Numbered from the stretch's first letter, positions 44,613 to 54,455 are shown. The stretch: 64,000 nucleotides of DNA from Cnuella takakiae (GCF_001953305.1 NZ_MTFE01000010.1:2218044-2282043), one strand, 5' to 3'. The notes: generated by a model from the letters alone, not told the origin. Program-made: numbers and translations.

Positions 44613-45884
44613 CTATTCTTTCTTCCCTGGCTGGTTTTGCCCTTTGGACTTAGGCTTCCGGGTAAATTGGGCTTCCACCTTTTGCATTACCGGCGTTGCA
44701 GTAAAGCCATGCACCAGGATGGATAATAAAACCACAAAGGCCCCAATGGACCATAGTTCCTTTTGCCCGGTAAAATGCACCTCATTAAGTGCAAAGGCCA
44801 GGTAGAAAAAGGAGCCGATGCCTTTGATGCCAAAAAAAGAAATGGCCATTTTTTCTTTTCGGTGTGGTTTGGTACCAATCAACCCGATTAGGCCGGTGAG
44901 CGGGCGGATAAGCAACACAAAGGCAAACCCAAACAAGGCCATTTGCCAGCTCAGGTTATTAAGAATGCCCATTACAAGGCTGCCGCCAAAAAGAATCAGC
45001 ACGATGGCCACAAGTGCCCGTTCCACCTGGTCGCTGAATTCGTGGAGCTTGGTGTGGTACTGGTGGTGCATCTCTGAATTGCGCAGGGTGATGGCTGCAA
45101 CAAAAACGGCCATAAAGCCATAACCATGTATCATCTCTGTTAAGCCATACACTAGCAAAGTGGCCGATGTGGCCACAAAGCCATCCTGCATATCCAGTAT
45201 GCCTTTTTTCTCCGAGAAGTTGAACAGCAGGTAGGCAAGTAGTTTGCCCAACAAAAATCCCAACCCTACCCCGGCAGCAATGCGGTACAAAAGGTCGTAA
45301 CCTATCCAGTGGCTCCAAAGACTTCCTTCTGTTTGGGTAGAAGCTAAGGCAATTGCAAGCCAGGTAAAAGGGAAGGCGGTACCATCGTTCATGCCTGCTT
45401 CAGCCGTGAGGGAAAATTTTACATTATCCTGGGTGCCTTCCAGCGGAGGACCTACCTGTACATCGGAGGCCAGTACAGGATCGGTGGGCGCCAATGCCGC
45501 TCCCAGCAGGAGAGCCGATGGCGGATCGAGGCCAAGCAGGTATATCCCGATTGCCATCACACCAAAAATGGATAGCAGCATGGTAATACTCACCAGCCGG
45601 AAGGGCACAGCCCAACGTTTAAAGGAAAAAGGCGTATCGATCTTTAAGCCGGTTCCCATCAGCGAAATGATCACAACCAATTCTGTTAGGTGTACGGTCA
45701 GTTCGCTTTCGGATAAGGGGTCGGGGAGGGGCAGCAGCCAGCCAAAGGCCAGGTAGATGATCATGCCCAGGAGCACATACAGGATGGCGTAGGAAATGCG
45801 GGTGCGTTTGGAAAGTGCAGGCATCCAGGCCATGCCTAATGCCGCAAAACCAATAAGGGTGATGATGATGATATAACTGCTCAT
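44613..45884 (-). CDS. Sodium/proton antiporter, CPA1 (NhaP-type)
   Basis: A 423-residue protein with about 12 membrane segments. The ion-binding signature ALAPTDPVLASDVQVGPP and the second motif TAEAGMNDGTAFPFTWL are those of the cation:proton antiporter 1 family. It exports sodium or potassium in exchange for protons. The start MSSYIIIITLIGFAAL at 45884 is chosen; the frame is open ten codons further upstream. The C-terminal tail is short and basic (FTRKPKSKGQNQPGKKE). Confidence 0.9.
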   Translation of the reverse strand: MSSYIIIITLIGFAALGMAWMPALSKRTRISYAILYVLLGMIIYLAFGWLLPLPDPLSESELTVHLTELVVIISLMGTGLKIDTPFSFKRWAVPFRLVSITMLLSIFGVMAIGIYLLGLDPPSALLLGAALAPTDPVLASDVQVGPPLEGTQDNVKFSLTAEAGMNDGTAFPFTWLAIALASTQTEGSLWSHWIGYDLLYRIAAGVGLGFLLGKLLAYLLFNFSEKKGILDMQDGFVATSATLLVYGLTEMIHGYGFMAVFVAAITLRNSEMHHQYHTKLHEFSDQVERALVAIVLILFGGSLVMGILNNLSWQMALFGFAFVLLIRPLTGLIGLIGTKPHRKEKMAISFFGIKGIGSFFYLAFALNEVHFTGQKELWSIGAFVVLLSILVHGFTATPVMQKVEAQFTRKPKSKGQNQPGKKE

Positions 45885-46086
45885 ACGAACGGTGCTGCCC
45901 CATTGATACAACAATGGTGCCTTCTAAAATCCTTATTCCCGCATCTATCCTTCGCATGATTTATGTACCGGTGCTATAGTTTACTGCTTAACAGAAGTAC
46001 TGGGAAACCAACGCCGACTCATCTTAGTCGCAATGGATGGGCAAACGGCATAATGCCTTATTTTTAAGGCAAAACTCCCCTCACCA

Positions 46087-46494
46087 ATGCAACAAAACCG
46101 ACGAAAGTTTTTGTCCAATGCAGCCTTAACCGTTGCCGCCGCAGGTGCAGCATCGCTGCCCGTACAAGCTGCACAAACTCCCGCCAAAGCTGGCTTTATT
46201 CACCATGTATATTTTTGGCTGAAGAACCCGGAAAGCAAAGAAGATAAGGCCAAATTGCTGGAAGGCCTGCGCACCTTGTCGAAAGTAAAGACCATTCAAA
46301 ATTTCTATATCGGCCAGCCGGCTGACACCAACCGCGATGTGATCGATCGTTCCTATGCGGTATCCTGGTTGTTGTTTTTTGCCAACAAAGCCGACCAGGA
46401 CAGCTACCAGGTTGATCCTGTTCACCTGGATTTTGTAAAAAACTATAGCCACCTGTGGCAAAGAGTAGTGGTATATGATTCGGTAGATGTATAA
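46087..46494 (+). CDS. Tat-exported Dabb (stress-responsive alpha/beta-barrel) protein
   Basis: A 135-residue protein. The N-terminal twin-arginine signal NRRKFLSNAALTVAAAGAASLPVQAAQ is followed by one Dabb domain (about 37-133, HHVYFWLKNPESKEDKAKLLEGLRTL, then PVHLDFVKNYSHLWQRVVVYDS). Dabb proteins are small ferredoxin-like dimers with varied, mostly unknown roles. It has no operon partner; the thrC gene converges on it across two small repeats. Confidence 0.88.
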   Translation: MQQNRRKFLSNAALTVAAAGAASLPVQAAQTPAKAGFIHHVYFWLKNPESKEDKAKLLEGLRTLSKVKTIQNFYIGQPADTNRDVIDRSYAVSWLLFFANKADQDSYQVDPVHLDFVKNYSHLWQRVVVYDSVDV

Positions 46495-46501
46495 ATAAAA
46501 A

Positions 46502-46532
46502 AACCTTGAAGGTTTAGGAATCCTTCAAGGTT
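46502..46532. repeat. AACCTTGAAGGTT inverted repeat
   Basis: AAACCTTGAAGG and CCTTCAAGGTT form an 11-bp stem, while each half is itself nearly self-complementary. The same word recurs three times at 54459-54532. It lies in the convergent Dabb/thrC interval. Confidence 0.55.
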
Positions 46533-46540
46533 GGAGCAAC

Positions 46541-46573
46541 AGATCTTCCATCTCTTTAAGAGATGGAAGATCT
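46541..46573. repeat. AGATCTTCCATCTCTT palindrome, copy 2
   Basis: A 16-bp perfect inverted repeat with one central base, identical in its left arm to the element at 13874-13908. It abuts the thrC stop codon. Confidence 0.65.
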
Positions 46574-47867
46574 ATGACAACAAATATTCTTTAAGTGCCG
46601 CAAAAGTAGGCGCCACCTTAATGCTTTTCTTTTCCAGCCCCAGCAAACCCTGCACACTTTCAGGGTACTTAATTTTTTGCCCCGTTACTTCTTCCACTGC
46701 ATCCGGAAACTTCACCGGGTGGGCAGTTTCCAACAGGTAACCTTTCTGTCCCTGGTTCTGTGCCAGGTATTGCTCCAGAGCCAGGAAGCCTACAGCACCA
46801 TGCGGATCGAGCAGGTATTGGTGCTCGCGGTATACGCTTGCCAAAGTTTCCTTTGTTTGTGCATCGGTAATACTAGCTGCATGCAGCTTGCCTTTAAGGC
46901 TTGCAAATTCCTGTTTGAATATTTCCAGTATGCGTACAAAATTGGAAGGGTTGCCCACATCCATTGCATTGGACAAAGTAGCTACAGCTTCCCTTGCTGC
47001 ATAGGTGCCACTTTGCAGGTACTGGGGAACAATATCATTGGCATTGGTGGCAGCAATGAAATGTTGCACCGGCAAACCAGATTGATAAGCCAGGATACCT
47101 GCACAGATATTTCCGAAGTTGCCGCTGGGCACGCAAATCACCGGCGGGTTGTCTTTATCCTGCCACTGTTGCCAGGCATAGAAATAGTAAAACTGTTGTG
47201 GCAGCCAGCGGGCCACGTTGATGGAATTGGCCGAGGTAAGGAATAATGCCTTTTGCAGGTCGGCATCGGCAAATGCCTGCTTTACCATGGCCTGGCAATC
47301 ATCAAAGCGGCCGTCCACTTCAAGGGCGGTAACGTTTTTACCCAGTGTAGTCAGTTGCAGTTCCTGTATCGGGCTTACTTTTCCCGAAGGATAAAGAATC
47401 ACAACATCCACACCATCTACGCCATAAAAGCCATTAGCCACTGCACCACCGGTATCACCCGAAGTGGCTACCAGTACCGTTACTTTCTGATTGTTGCCCT
47501 GTACAAAATAACCCAGGCAACGGCTCATGAAGCGTGCGCCTACATCTTTGAAGGCAAGGGTGGGGCCGTGAAACAATTCCAGCGAACTGATTTGCTCATT
47601 GATGTTTACCAAAGGAAAATCAAAAGCCACGGTTTCCGAAGCGATACGTTGCAGTTCATTGCGTGGAATAGTGTTACCAACATAAGGAGCAATTACTTCC
47701 AAGGCAATTTCTTCCTTGGAGTAGTAGTTGATCTCGTTGATAAAATCATTGCGCAAAAATGGAATGTGTTCCGGGAAATACAAACCCTTGTCAGGCGCCT
47801 GTCCATTGATGGTGGCGGTGCGGAAATCAACAGCTGGCGCTTGTTTATTGAGACTATAGAATTGCAT
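46572..47867 (-). CDS. thrC: Threonine synthase
   Basis: A 431-residue PLP enzyme that converts O-phosphohomoserine to threonine. Landmarks: the PLP lysine segment LFHGPTLAFKDVGARFM, the Gly-rich phosphate loop VATSGDTGGAVANGF, ITSANSINVARWLPQ and CVPSGNFGNICAG. The ATG at 47867 is preferred over a TTG three codons earlier. It is the last gene of the minus-strand thrA-thrB-thrC operon; a word-repeat hairpin lies between it and thrB. Confidence 0.96.
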   Translation of the reverse strand: MQFYSLNKQAPAVDFRTATINGQAPDKGLYFPEHIPFLRNDFINEINYYSKEEIALEVIAPYVGNTIPRNELQRIASETVAFDFPLVNINEQISSLELFHGPTLAFKDVGARFMSRCLGYFVQGNNQKVTVLVATSGDTGGAVANGFYGVDGVDVVILYPSGKVSPIQELQLTTLGKNVTALEVDGRFDDCQAMVKQAFADADLQKALFLTSANSINVARWLPQQFYYFYAWQQWQDKDNPPVICVPSGNFGNICAGILAYQSGLPVQHFIAATNANDIVPQYLQSGTYAAREAVATLSNAMDVGNPSNFVRILEIFKQEFASLKGKLHAASITDAQTKETLASVYREHQYLLDPHGAVGFLALEQYLAQNQGQKGYLLETAHPVKFPDAVEEVTGQKIKYPESVQGLLGLEKKSIKVAPTFAALKEYLLS

Positions 47868-47900
47868 TGTGTTCAAATTAAAGTGAGTTGCGGGGTAAGC

Positions 47901-47994
47901 ATTATTGATTAATAATTACTGATTATTGGTTGACGAGCGAGCCGCAATAATTAGCGTACAGCAGCCAATAATCAATAATCCAATAATCAATAAT
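47901..47994. repeat. Word-repeat hairpin built on AATAATCAATAAT
   Basis: ATTATTGATTAATAATTAC and TGATTATTGG on the left; CCAATAATCAATAATCC and AATAATCAATAAT on the right. It fills the thrB-thrC gap inside the operon. Confidence 0.65.
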
Positions 47995-48003
47995 TTAGAT
48001 TTA

Positions 48004-48924
48004 TTATACCAATACCCGCACACCCTGCTGGTTTACTTTGGTTACATAAACATGGTGGTCAAGACCTACACCGTTATAAACATCGTGCATGATGGCTTCA
48101 ACAGCATGGGCGGTTTCTTCGTCTTTGCTCAACATAAAGATGGAGGGACCAGATCCTGATATACCACCACCCAGGGCGCCGGCTGCCACCGACCTTTGTT
48201 TTACATCAGCAAAGCCGGGAATCAGGATACTGCGTACGGGTTCAATGATCACATCTTCCAGTGAGCGGCCAATGAGGTCATAGTCGTTTTTCATAAAGCC
48301 GGCAACCAGTCCTGCTATGTTGCCCCATTGTTTAATGGCATCTTTCAGCAATACTTCCTTGCGCAAAATCTGGCGGGCGTCGGAGGTCTTTACTTCAATT
48401 TGGGGATGCACCACCGTTACAAACAATTCAGGCGCAGGAATTGCCACAATATCCAAGGGAAAAATGGAACGGATCAGGGTAATGCCACCGTATATGCCAG
48501 GTGCGATATTATCAGCATGTTTTACACCGGATGCTACTTTCTCGCCAAACAGCGCAAAGCGCACCAGGTCTTCCTTGGTAAAACGGTTGTTGAGCAACAC
48601 ATTGGCGCCCACCACCGCACCTGCGGCACTTGCCGCACTGGAGCCAATACCACTACCCGGCTTGATGGCTTTATGGATGATCACTTCAAAGCCGATGTTT
48701 TCCTCAATCTCCTTCAGCATCTCCACCAGGGGCGCACCCGCAGTGTTGAGTGCCGGATCTGTGGGCAGGGGATAACCATCAGCGCTTTCGATGATCACTT
48801 TCTTTTCATCCAGCAGCCTGATTACCATGGTATCGTAAGGTGCATCGAGGCAAAGCCCCAACACATCAAATCCACAAACGAGGTTGGCCACGGTGCCGGG
48901 AGCCTGTACTGTTACTGAGTTCAT
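48004..48924 (-). CDS. thrB: Homoserine kinase
   Basis: A 306-residue GHMP kinase that phosphorylates homoserine. The GHMP ATP loop is IKPGSGIGSSAASAAGAVVGA; the N-terminal VTVQAPGTVANLVCGFDVLGL and the C-terminal GGGISGSGPSIFMLSKDEETA are typical. The gene lies between thrA and thrC, separated from each by a hairpin repeat of about 90 bp. Confidence 0.96.
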   Translation of the reverse strand: MNSVTVQAPGTVANLVCGFDVLGLCLDAPYDTMVIRLLDEKKVIIESADGYPLPTDPALNTAGAPLVEMLKEIEENIGFEVIIHKAIKPGSGIGSSAASAAGAVVGANVLLNNRFTKEDLVRFALFGEKVASGVKHADNIAPGIYGGITLIRSIFPLDIVAIPAPELFVTVVHPQIEVKTSDARQILRKEVLLKDAIKQWGNIAGLVAGFMKNDYDLIGRSLEDVIIEPVRSILIPGFADVKQRSVAAGALGGGISGSGPSIFMLSKDEETAHAVEAIMHDVYNGVGLDHHVYVTKVNQQGVRVLV

Positions 48925-48929
48925 TTATA

Positions 48930-49019
48930 AAGCCTTTAGCCTTTGGCTGTTAGCCATTGGCTGGTGGAAATACATACTTATGGTCAAAAGCTAATAGTCA
49001 ACAGCTAAAAGCCAATAGC
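48930..49019. repeat. Word-repeat hairpin built on TTAGCCTTTGGC / GCCAATAGC
   Basis: Left arm words AAGCCTTTAGCC, TTTGGCTGTTAGCC and ATTGGCT; right arm words AAGCTAATAG, TCAACAGC and TAAAAGCCAATAGC. It fills the gap between thrA and thrB. Confidence 0.6.
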
Positions 49020-49022
49020 GTT

Positions 49023-51467
49023 CTATATCCTCGCTGCCCTGATAATATCCGCAAACACACCCGATGCCGTTACTTCCGCACCGGCGCCGGCACCTTTTAC
49101 CACCATGGGCTGGTCGGTGTAGCGGTTGGTGTAGAAGAGCACGATATTGTCTTTGCCATACAGGTGGAAGAAGTCGTGGGCAGGATCGATGTGCTGCAGG
49201 CCGACCTTGGCTTTGCCGCCTTGGTAGTGGGCAACAAACTTGAGTTTTTTGCCTTCTTTGCTGGCGGCCTCGTACAATGCTTTGAAATGAGGCTCCTGCC
49301 GTTCCATTTCTGCGTAGAAGTCTTCCACGCTGCCCTGCATACAGCTTTCGGGCATGAAGCTTACATTGGTGATGTCTTCCATTTCCAGCTGCTCACCGGC
49401 TTCGCGTGCCAGGATCATGATCTTACGGGCAACATCGGTGCCACTCAGATCGAGGCGCGGGTCGGGTTCGGTATAACCTTCGTTTTGTGCATCCCGTACC
49501 ACCTGTGCAAAAGAGCGGGTTGCATCGTAGTTGTTGAACACAAAGTTTAAAGTGCCACTTAATACAGCCTGCATCTTTTGTACCTCGTCGCCACTGCGCA
49601 GCAGGTCGTTGATGGTACCGATGATGGGCAGGCTGGCGCCCACATTGGTTTCAAAATGGAAGGCCGCATTGTATTCCCTTGACAGGTCCTTCAGCTTGCG
49701 GTAGCGAACATAAGGTGAGGAACATGCGATTTTATTGCAGGCCACAACCGATATGCTGCGTTCCAACAGCTGGTCGTACACGCCGGCCACATCAGCGTTT
49801 GCGGTAACATCCACAAATACAGAATTGCGTAAGTTCTTTTGGCGGATGATATCCACATAACCTTGCAGCGACATCGGTTCGCCATTGCCAAGCTGTTCCT
49901 GCCAGTTGCCCAGTTCAAGGCCATTATCGTTAAACACCATCTTACGACTGTTGGCAAGACCAACAACACGTACCTGCAGGCGCAGGTGTTGTTGCAGGTA
50001 GCCGGCTTGCTGTTGTATTTGCGCCAGCAGTTTGCCCCCAACGTTTCCGGTACCAATGATGTATACGTTCAGTTGTTTATAGGTTGTTTCAAAAAAAGCT
50101 TCGTGTAAAACGTTCACCGCTTTTTTTACATCTGAAGAAGCAATCACAGCGGAGATATTCCGTTCCGAAGACCCCTGTGCGATGGCCCTGATGTTGACCC
50201 CGTTGCGACCCATGGCGCCAAACATCTTGCCGCTGGTGCCGGCGTGGCTCTTCATATTATCGCCAACAAGGGCAATGATGGAAAGTCCATTTTCAACCAC
50301 CAAGGGGTTTACTTTGCCCATTTCAATTTCATAGCTAAAGGCATTGTCCACAGCTGCTTTGGCACGGCTTGCCAGCAACTCGTCTACACCCACGCAAATG
50401 GAATGTTCGGAAGAGGCTTGTGTGATCAGGATTACGTTGATGCTGTTGGCGGCAAGGGCTTCAAAGAGGCGCTTGCTGAAGCCTGGAATGCCTACCATGC
50501 TGCTGCCTTCAAGGGAAAGCAGGGCAATTTTATTGATGCTGGAAATACCGCGGATGGTATTGCCATTCTGTTCTGCTTCGGCTTTTATTACCGTGCCGTA
50601 GTCCTGGGGAGCAAAAGTGTTTTTTACCCAAACCGGTATGTTCTTTTGCAGCAGCGGCTGGATGGTTGGCGGATAGATCACTTTGGCGCCGAAATGCGAT
50701 AGTTCCATCGCCTCCTGGTAAGATATCTGTGCAATGGGCTTTGCATTGCTCACCAGGCGCGGGTCGGCGGTCATCATGCCGGACACATCGGTCCATATTT
50801 CTACTTCCTCGGCATCTACGGCAGCACCAAAGATGGCCGCGGTATAATCGGAGCCGCCCCGGCCCAGGGTGGTGGTTACGCCAGCCTCGTTGGCGGCAAC
50901 AAAGCCGGGTGCCAACAGCACTTGTGCTTGGCTGTTAGATACAAGTTGTTTGATCTGTTCGTTTGTAGTCTTGAAGTCAACGACAGCGCGGGTAAACTGG
51001 CTGTCCGTCCGGATCACTTCCCTTGAGTCTACCCATTGGCAGGGCAGTTCGGTTGCAGCCCAAAAAGCAGCGATAATCTGGGAGGAGAGGAGCTCACCAA
51101 AAGAAAGGATCTTGTCTTTTGTGCGGTCGGAGAATTCGCCCAGCAGGAAGATGCCGTTGCAAAGGTCTTCCACTTCATGGCACTGTTGCATGATACGACT
51201 CAGCACGCCGCTCTGCGCAGTAAGGGGCAACAGTTCCCGGATGGTGTCAAGGTGCCGCTGGGTAAGCGCCTGGAGACTTTCTTTATAGGTGGCATCGCCT
51301 TGGGCAGCCAGTGTGCCGCAACGCAGCAAAGCATCGGTAACACCACCCAGCGCCGATACCACTACAATGGTTTTGCCGGTGGCAGCTTTAGCGCGAACAA
51401 TTGCCGTTACCTTTTTGATATTTTCAGCATGTGCCACCGAAGTGCCACCAAATTTCAATACGAACAT
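49023..51467 (-). CDS. thrA: Bifunctional aspartokinase I / homoserine dehydrogenase I
   Basis: An 814-residue fusion. The aspartokinase domain (about 1-290) has KFGGTSVAHAENIKKV and GRGGSDYTAAIFGAAVDAEEVEIWTDVSG; the ACT regulatory domains (about 305-450) include LEGSSMVGIPGFSKRLFEAL; the homoserine dehydrogenase (about 460-814) has the NAD(P) loop IIGTGNVGGKLLAQI and FVDVTANADVAGVY. It opens and closes the first branch to threonine and should be feedback-inhibited by it. The start MFVLKFGG at 51467 is the family start. Confidence 0.97.
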   Translation of the reverse strand: MFVLKFGGTSVAHAENIKKVTAIVRAKAATGKTIVVVSALGGVTDALLRCGTLAAQGDATYKESLQALTQRHLDTIRELLPLTAQSGVLSRIMQQCHEVEDLCNGIFLLGEFSDRTKDKILSFGELLSSQIIAAFWAATELPCQWVDSREVIRTDSQFTRAVVDFKTTNEQIKQLVSNSQAQVLLAPGFVAANEAGVTTTLGRGGSDYTAAIFGAAVDAEEVEIWTDVSGMMTADPRLVSNAKPIAQISYQEAMELSHFGAKVIYPPTIQPLLQKNIPVWVKNTFAPQDYGTVIKAEAEQNGNTIRGISSINKIALLSLEGSSMVGIPGFSKRLFEALAANSINVILITQASSEHSICVGVDELLASRAKAAVDNAFSYEIEMGKVNPLVVENGLSIIALVGDNMKSHAGTSGKMFGAMGRNGVNIRAIAQGSSERNISAVIASSDVKKAVNVLHEAFFETTYKQLNVYIIGTGNVGGKLLAQIQQQAGYLQQHLRLQVRVVGLANSRKMVFNDNGLELGNWQEQLGNGEPMSLQGYVDIIRQKNLRNSVFVDVTANADVAGVYDQLLERSISVVACNKIACSSPYVRYRKLKDLSREYNAAFHFETNVGASLPIIGTINDLLRSGDEVQKMQAVLSGTLNFVFNNYDATRSFAQVVRDAQNEGYTEPDPRLDLSGTDVARKIMILAREAGEQLEMEDITNVSFMPESCMQGSVEDFYAEMERQEPHFKALYEAASKEGKKLKFVAHYQGGKAKVGLQHIDPAHDFFHLYGKDNIVLFYTNRYTDQPMVVKGAGAGAEVTASGVFADIIRAARI

Positions 51468-51557
51468 GGGATTGGTCTTTTTTGCAGAATGGGTACTGTA
51501 CGGAAAAGCAGGAAACAATTCTTAGATATCAGCGCGGAGGCCCAGGAGGCAATATGA

Positions 51558-51614
51558 CTATTCACAACCCTTTCGGGTTGTAATAATGGTAGTTGTGGTA
51601 ATAGCGATAGTCAT
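51558..51614 (-). CDS. thrL: Threonine operon leader peptide
   Basis: An 18-codon ORF encodes MTIAITTTTIITTRKGCE, with seven Thr and four Ile codons in its first 13. That is the pattern of the enterobacterial thr leader. It ends 90 bp before thrA. The hairpin ACAACCC-GAAA-GGGTTGT overlaps its end, and ATGACTAT at its start can pair with ATAGTCAT just after it, flanked by CCCAGG/CCTGGG, giving mutually exclusive structures set by ribosome position. No U-run terminator is visible, so the control may act on thrA translation. Confidence 0.8.
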   Translation of the reverse strand: MTIAITTTTIITTRKGCE

Positions 51615-51826
51615 GGCGGTGTCGGCTGCCTGGGAGAATAGAATGATATGGTGCAGTGGATAGTTCACGCGGAATGCAGGGCCAAGATAAAGATTATTCA
51701 ATCATTGGGCAAGATTTATAAAAATTATTTTAAGAAGCGGCCGCTTCCTTGTATTTTCATACGCTAATTAGGATGCTGCCATTGAACTTATTCTATTGTA
51801 TTAATCATTTATAAGTATCTGTTTTC

Positions 51827-54406
51827 ATGGACCACCAGTCTACCCGTGGGTTGCAACAGTTCAAGAACAGCGTGGGCATTAAGTTCCAGTTGTACAACAG
51901 CCTGTTTACCTCCCTGCCTTTTCACCGTATTGAGAAAACCGGTATTCACCTTTCGCTGTTGCTCAATCATTGCGAGGAGGGATACAAGAAAAAACACAGT
52001 CCGCAACAGATCATCGAAGATTTTTTTAACCGCTACACCAATTTCACCAACGAACGCGAACAGGTAGACCTGCTCTTTCGCTTTGTGCAATATGTGGAGC
52101 GCCAAGTGGTGTTGTTTGATGCACTGGAAGATGCCGCTTTCCGCGATGTAAATGATATCAATGGCGCAGGTTCCATCAAACATCTGGAATCGGAAGTGCT
52201 GCAAAGTGGCAGTGAAGAAGCCCTTGCCGAAAAGCTGAAGGACTTTGCCATCAGGCTGGTGCTGACCGCGCATCCTACGCAGTTTTATCCTGGCACCGTA
52301 CTGGGCATCATCAACGACCTGTCGAAAGCCCTTTCGGAAAACAACGCCGAACTGGTAAACCTGTACCTGCAGCAACTAGGTAAAACACCTTTTTTCAAAA
52401 AGCAAAAACCTACGCCCTACGATGAGGCGGTAAGCCTTGTATGGTACCTGGAAAATGTGTTTTACAATGCTGCCGGCCGCATCGTTTCTTATTTGAAAGA
52501 ACGGTTTCCACATGCCCTTGCCGAAAACAATTCGGTGATCAATATGGGCTTTTGGCCCGGTGGCGACCGTGACGGCAATCCCAATGTAACTTCCGAAACA
52601 ACCCTGAAGGTGGCTGATGCCCTGCGCAGCAGCATCCTTAAATGTTATTATATGGATGTGCGCCGCCTCAAGCGCAGGCTCACTTTCCGCGAGGTGGATA
52701 CCATGCTTTGCGACCTCGAAGACCACCTCTATGCCAACCTCTTTATACCCGGTCATAAGGCCGATATCAGCAAGCAGTCTATTTTGGATACCCTGAAAAA
52801 AGTACGGGAGATCCTCATTCACCAGCACAACAGCCTGTTCCTGTCGCAACTGGATATGCTGATCAACAAGGTGCTGGTATTTGGGTTGCATTTTGCCAAC
52901 CTCGATATCCGCCAGGATAGTTCGGTGCATGGTAAGGTGCTTGGCCTGATAGCCGAAAAGGAAGATGTGCTGCCCAAGAACTACGCAGGCCTTCCGGATG
53001 AAGAAAAGATGAAACTGCTTACCGGCATTACCGGCAAAGCCAACCCCGACCTGTACGATGATGTGTTGATGAAGGACACACTGGTATCGGTACAGGCAAT
53101 CAAAACCATTCAGCAAAACAATGGCGAGTTGGGTTGCAACCGTTATATCATCAGCCAGTGCAACAGTGCATTGAATGTTTTGGAAGTGTATGGCCTCTTC
53201 CTTTTGGGTGGCTGGAAGAAGAAGGCGCTAACGGTAGACATCGTTCCGCTCTTTGAAACCATCGATGACCTGCAACATGCCCCAGATATCATGCGGCAGT
53301 TGTATGAAAATAAAGACTATCGCAACCACCTGAAGCTGCGCAAGGATGCGCAAACCATTATGGTGGGCTTTTCGGATGGCACCAAGGATGGTGGTTACCT
53401 GATGGCCAACTGGAGTATCTACAAAGCCAAAGAGGAGCTGACCCGTGTTTCGAAAGAATATGGAATCGATGTAGTATTTTTTGACGGCCGCGGTGGCCCT
53501 CCTGCACGTGGCGGTGGTAAAACCCACAAGTTTTATGCTTCCATGGGTAAGAATATTTCCAACAGGGAGATTCAACTGACCATACAGGGCCAAACCGTTT
53601 CGTCCAACTTTGGAACCATTGATTCGGCGCAATACAATATCGAACAGTTGCTCAATGCCGGCATCACCAACGACCTCTTTCCCCGCAAGGAGCGCATACT
53701 GGATGAAAGCGAAGTGCAATTGTTGCAGGAGCTTGCCGAGGAAGGTTTGCAGTCCTACCAGGCTCTGAAGGAGCATGCCAATTTCCTGCCCTACCTGTCG
53801 CATGTTAGCCCCCTGCAGTTTTATGCCCAAACCAATATTGGAAGCCGCCCTGCAAAGCGCAGCGCAGGTGCAAAACTTTCCCTTAAAGACCTGCGCGCCA
53901 TTCCCTTTGTAGGTTCGTGGAGCCAGTTAAAGCAAAATGTGCCCGGGTATTATGGCGTGGGTACTGCCTTGCAGGCTTTGGATAAAAAAGGCAAGCTGGG
54001 CGAACTGAAGGAACTGTATCGCTCCTCGCTGTTCTTCCGCACCCTGATGGATAATTGCGAGATGGCGATGAAAAAATGTTTCTTCCCGCTTACCGCTCAT
54101 CTTGCCGATGATGCGCAGTTTGGAGAAATCTGGCGCATGATTCACGGGGAGTTTGAACTCACCCAACGTTATATCCTGCTCCTTTCGGATAAAAGTGAAC
54201 TGATGGCCGACTACCCGGTAGATCAGTTGTCCATCCAGATGCGTGAGCGTATTGTGCTTCCGTTGACTACCATACAGCAATATGGCATTTCCCTGATCAG
54301 GGAAATGGACGAGGGGCGTGTAAAACCTGCCAGCCGCGAAGCACTGGAGCGACTGGTGGTGCGTTGTTCTTTTGGTATCATCAATGCCGGCCGCAACTCA
54401 GCTTAA
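51827..54406 (+). CDS. ppc: Phosphoenolpyruvate carboxylase
   Basis: An 859-residue enzyme that makes oxaloacetate from PEP and bicarbonate, replenishing the TCA cycle and feeding aspartate synthesis. The catalytic His149 lies in VLTAHPTQFYPGTVL; the PEP/Mg motif GFWPGGDRDGNPNVT, the second active-site loop FFDGRGGPPARGGGKTH and the C-terminal FGIINAGRNSA-type end are visible. It is transcribed away from thrABC with a shared 360-bp spacer containing thrL; apart from thrL no other feature stands out there. Confidence 0.96.
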   Translation: MDHQSTRGLQQFKNSVGIKFQLYNSLFTSLPFHRIEKTGIHLSLLLNHCEEGYKKKHSPQQIIEDFFNRYTNFTNEREQVDLLFRFVQYVERQVVLFDALEDAAFRDVNDINGAGSIKHLESEVLQSGSEEALAEKLKDFAIRLVLTAHPTQFYPGTVLGIINDLSKALSENNAELVNLYLQQLGKTPFFKKQKPTPYDEAVSLVWYLENVFYNAAGRIVSYLKERFPHALAENNSVINMGFWPGGDRDGNPNVTSETTLKVADALRSSILKCYYMDVRRLKRRLTFREVDTMLCDLEDHLYANLFIPGHKADISKQSILDTLKKVREILIHQHNSLFLSQLDMLINKVLVFGLHFANLDIRQDSSVHGKVLGLIAEKEDVLPKNYAGLPDEEKMKLLTGITGKANPDLYDDVLMKDTLVSVQAIKTIQQNNGELGCNRYIISQCNSALNVLEVYGLFLLGGWKKKALTVDIVPLFETIDDLQHAPDIMRQLYENKDYRNHLKLRKDAQTIMVGFSDGTKDGGYLMANWSIYKAKEELTRVSKEYGIDVVFFDGRGGPPARGGGKTHKFYASMGKNISNREIQLTIQGQTVSSNFGTIDSAQYNIEQLLNAGITNDLFPRKERILDESEVQLLQELAEEGLQSYQALKEHANFLPYLSHVSPLQFYAQTNIGSRPAKRSAGAKLSLKDLRAIPFVGSWSQLKQNVPGYYGVGTALQALDKKGKLGELKELYRSSLFFRTLMDNCEMAMKKCFFPLTAHLADDAQFGEIWRMIHGEFELTQRYILLLSDKSELMADYPVDQLSIQMRERIVLPLTTIQQYGISLIREMDEGRVKPASREALERLVVRCSFGIINAGRNSA

Positions 54407-54428
54407 ACCTTTTTTGAATAGTGATACA

Positions 54429-54455
54429 GACCGCCTGTTTGGGCGGTCTTTTTTG
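54429..54455 (+). terminator. Rho-independent terminator of ppc
   Basis: GACCGCC-TGTTTG-GGCGGTC and a T-run. Confidence 0.9.
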
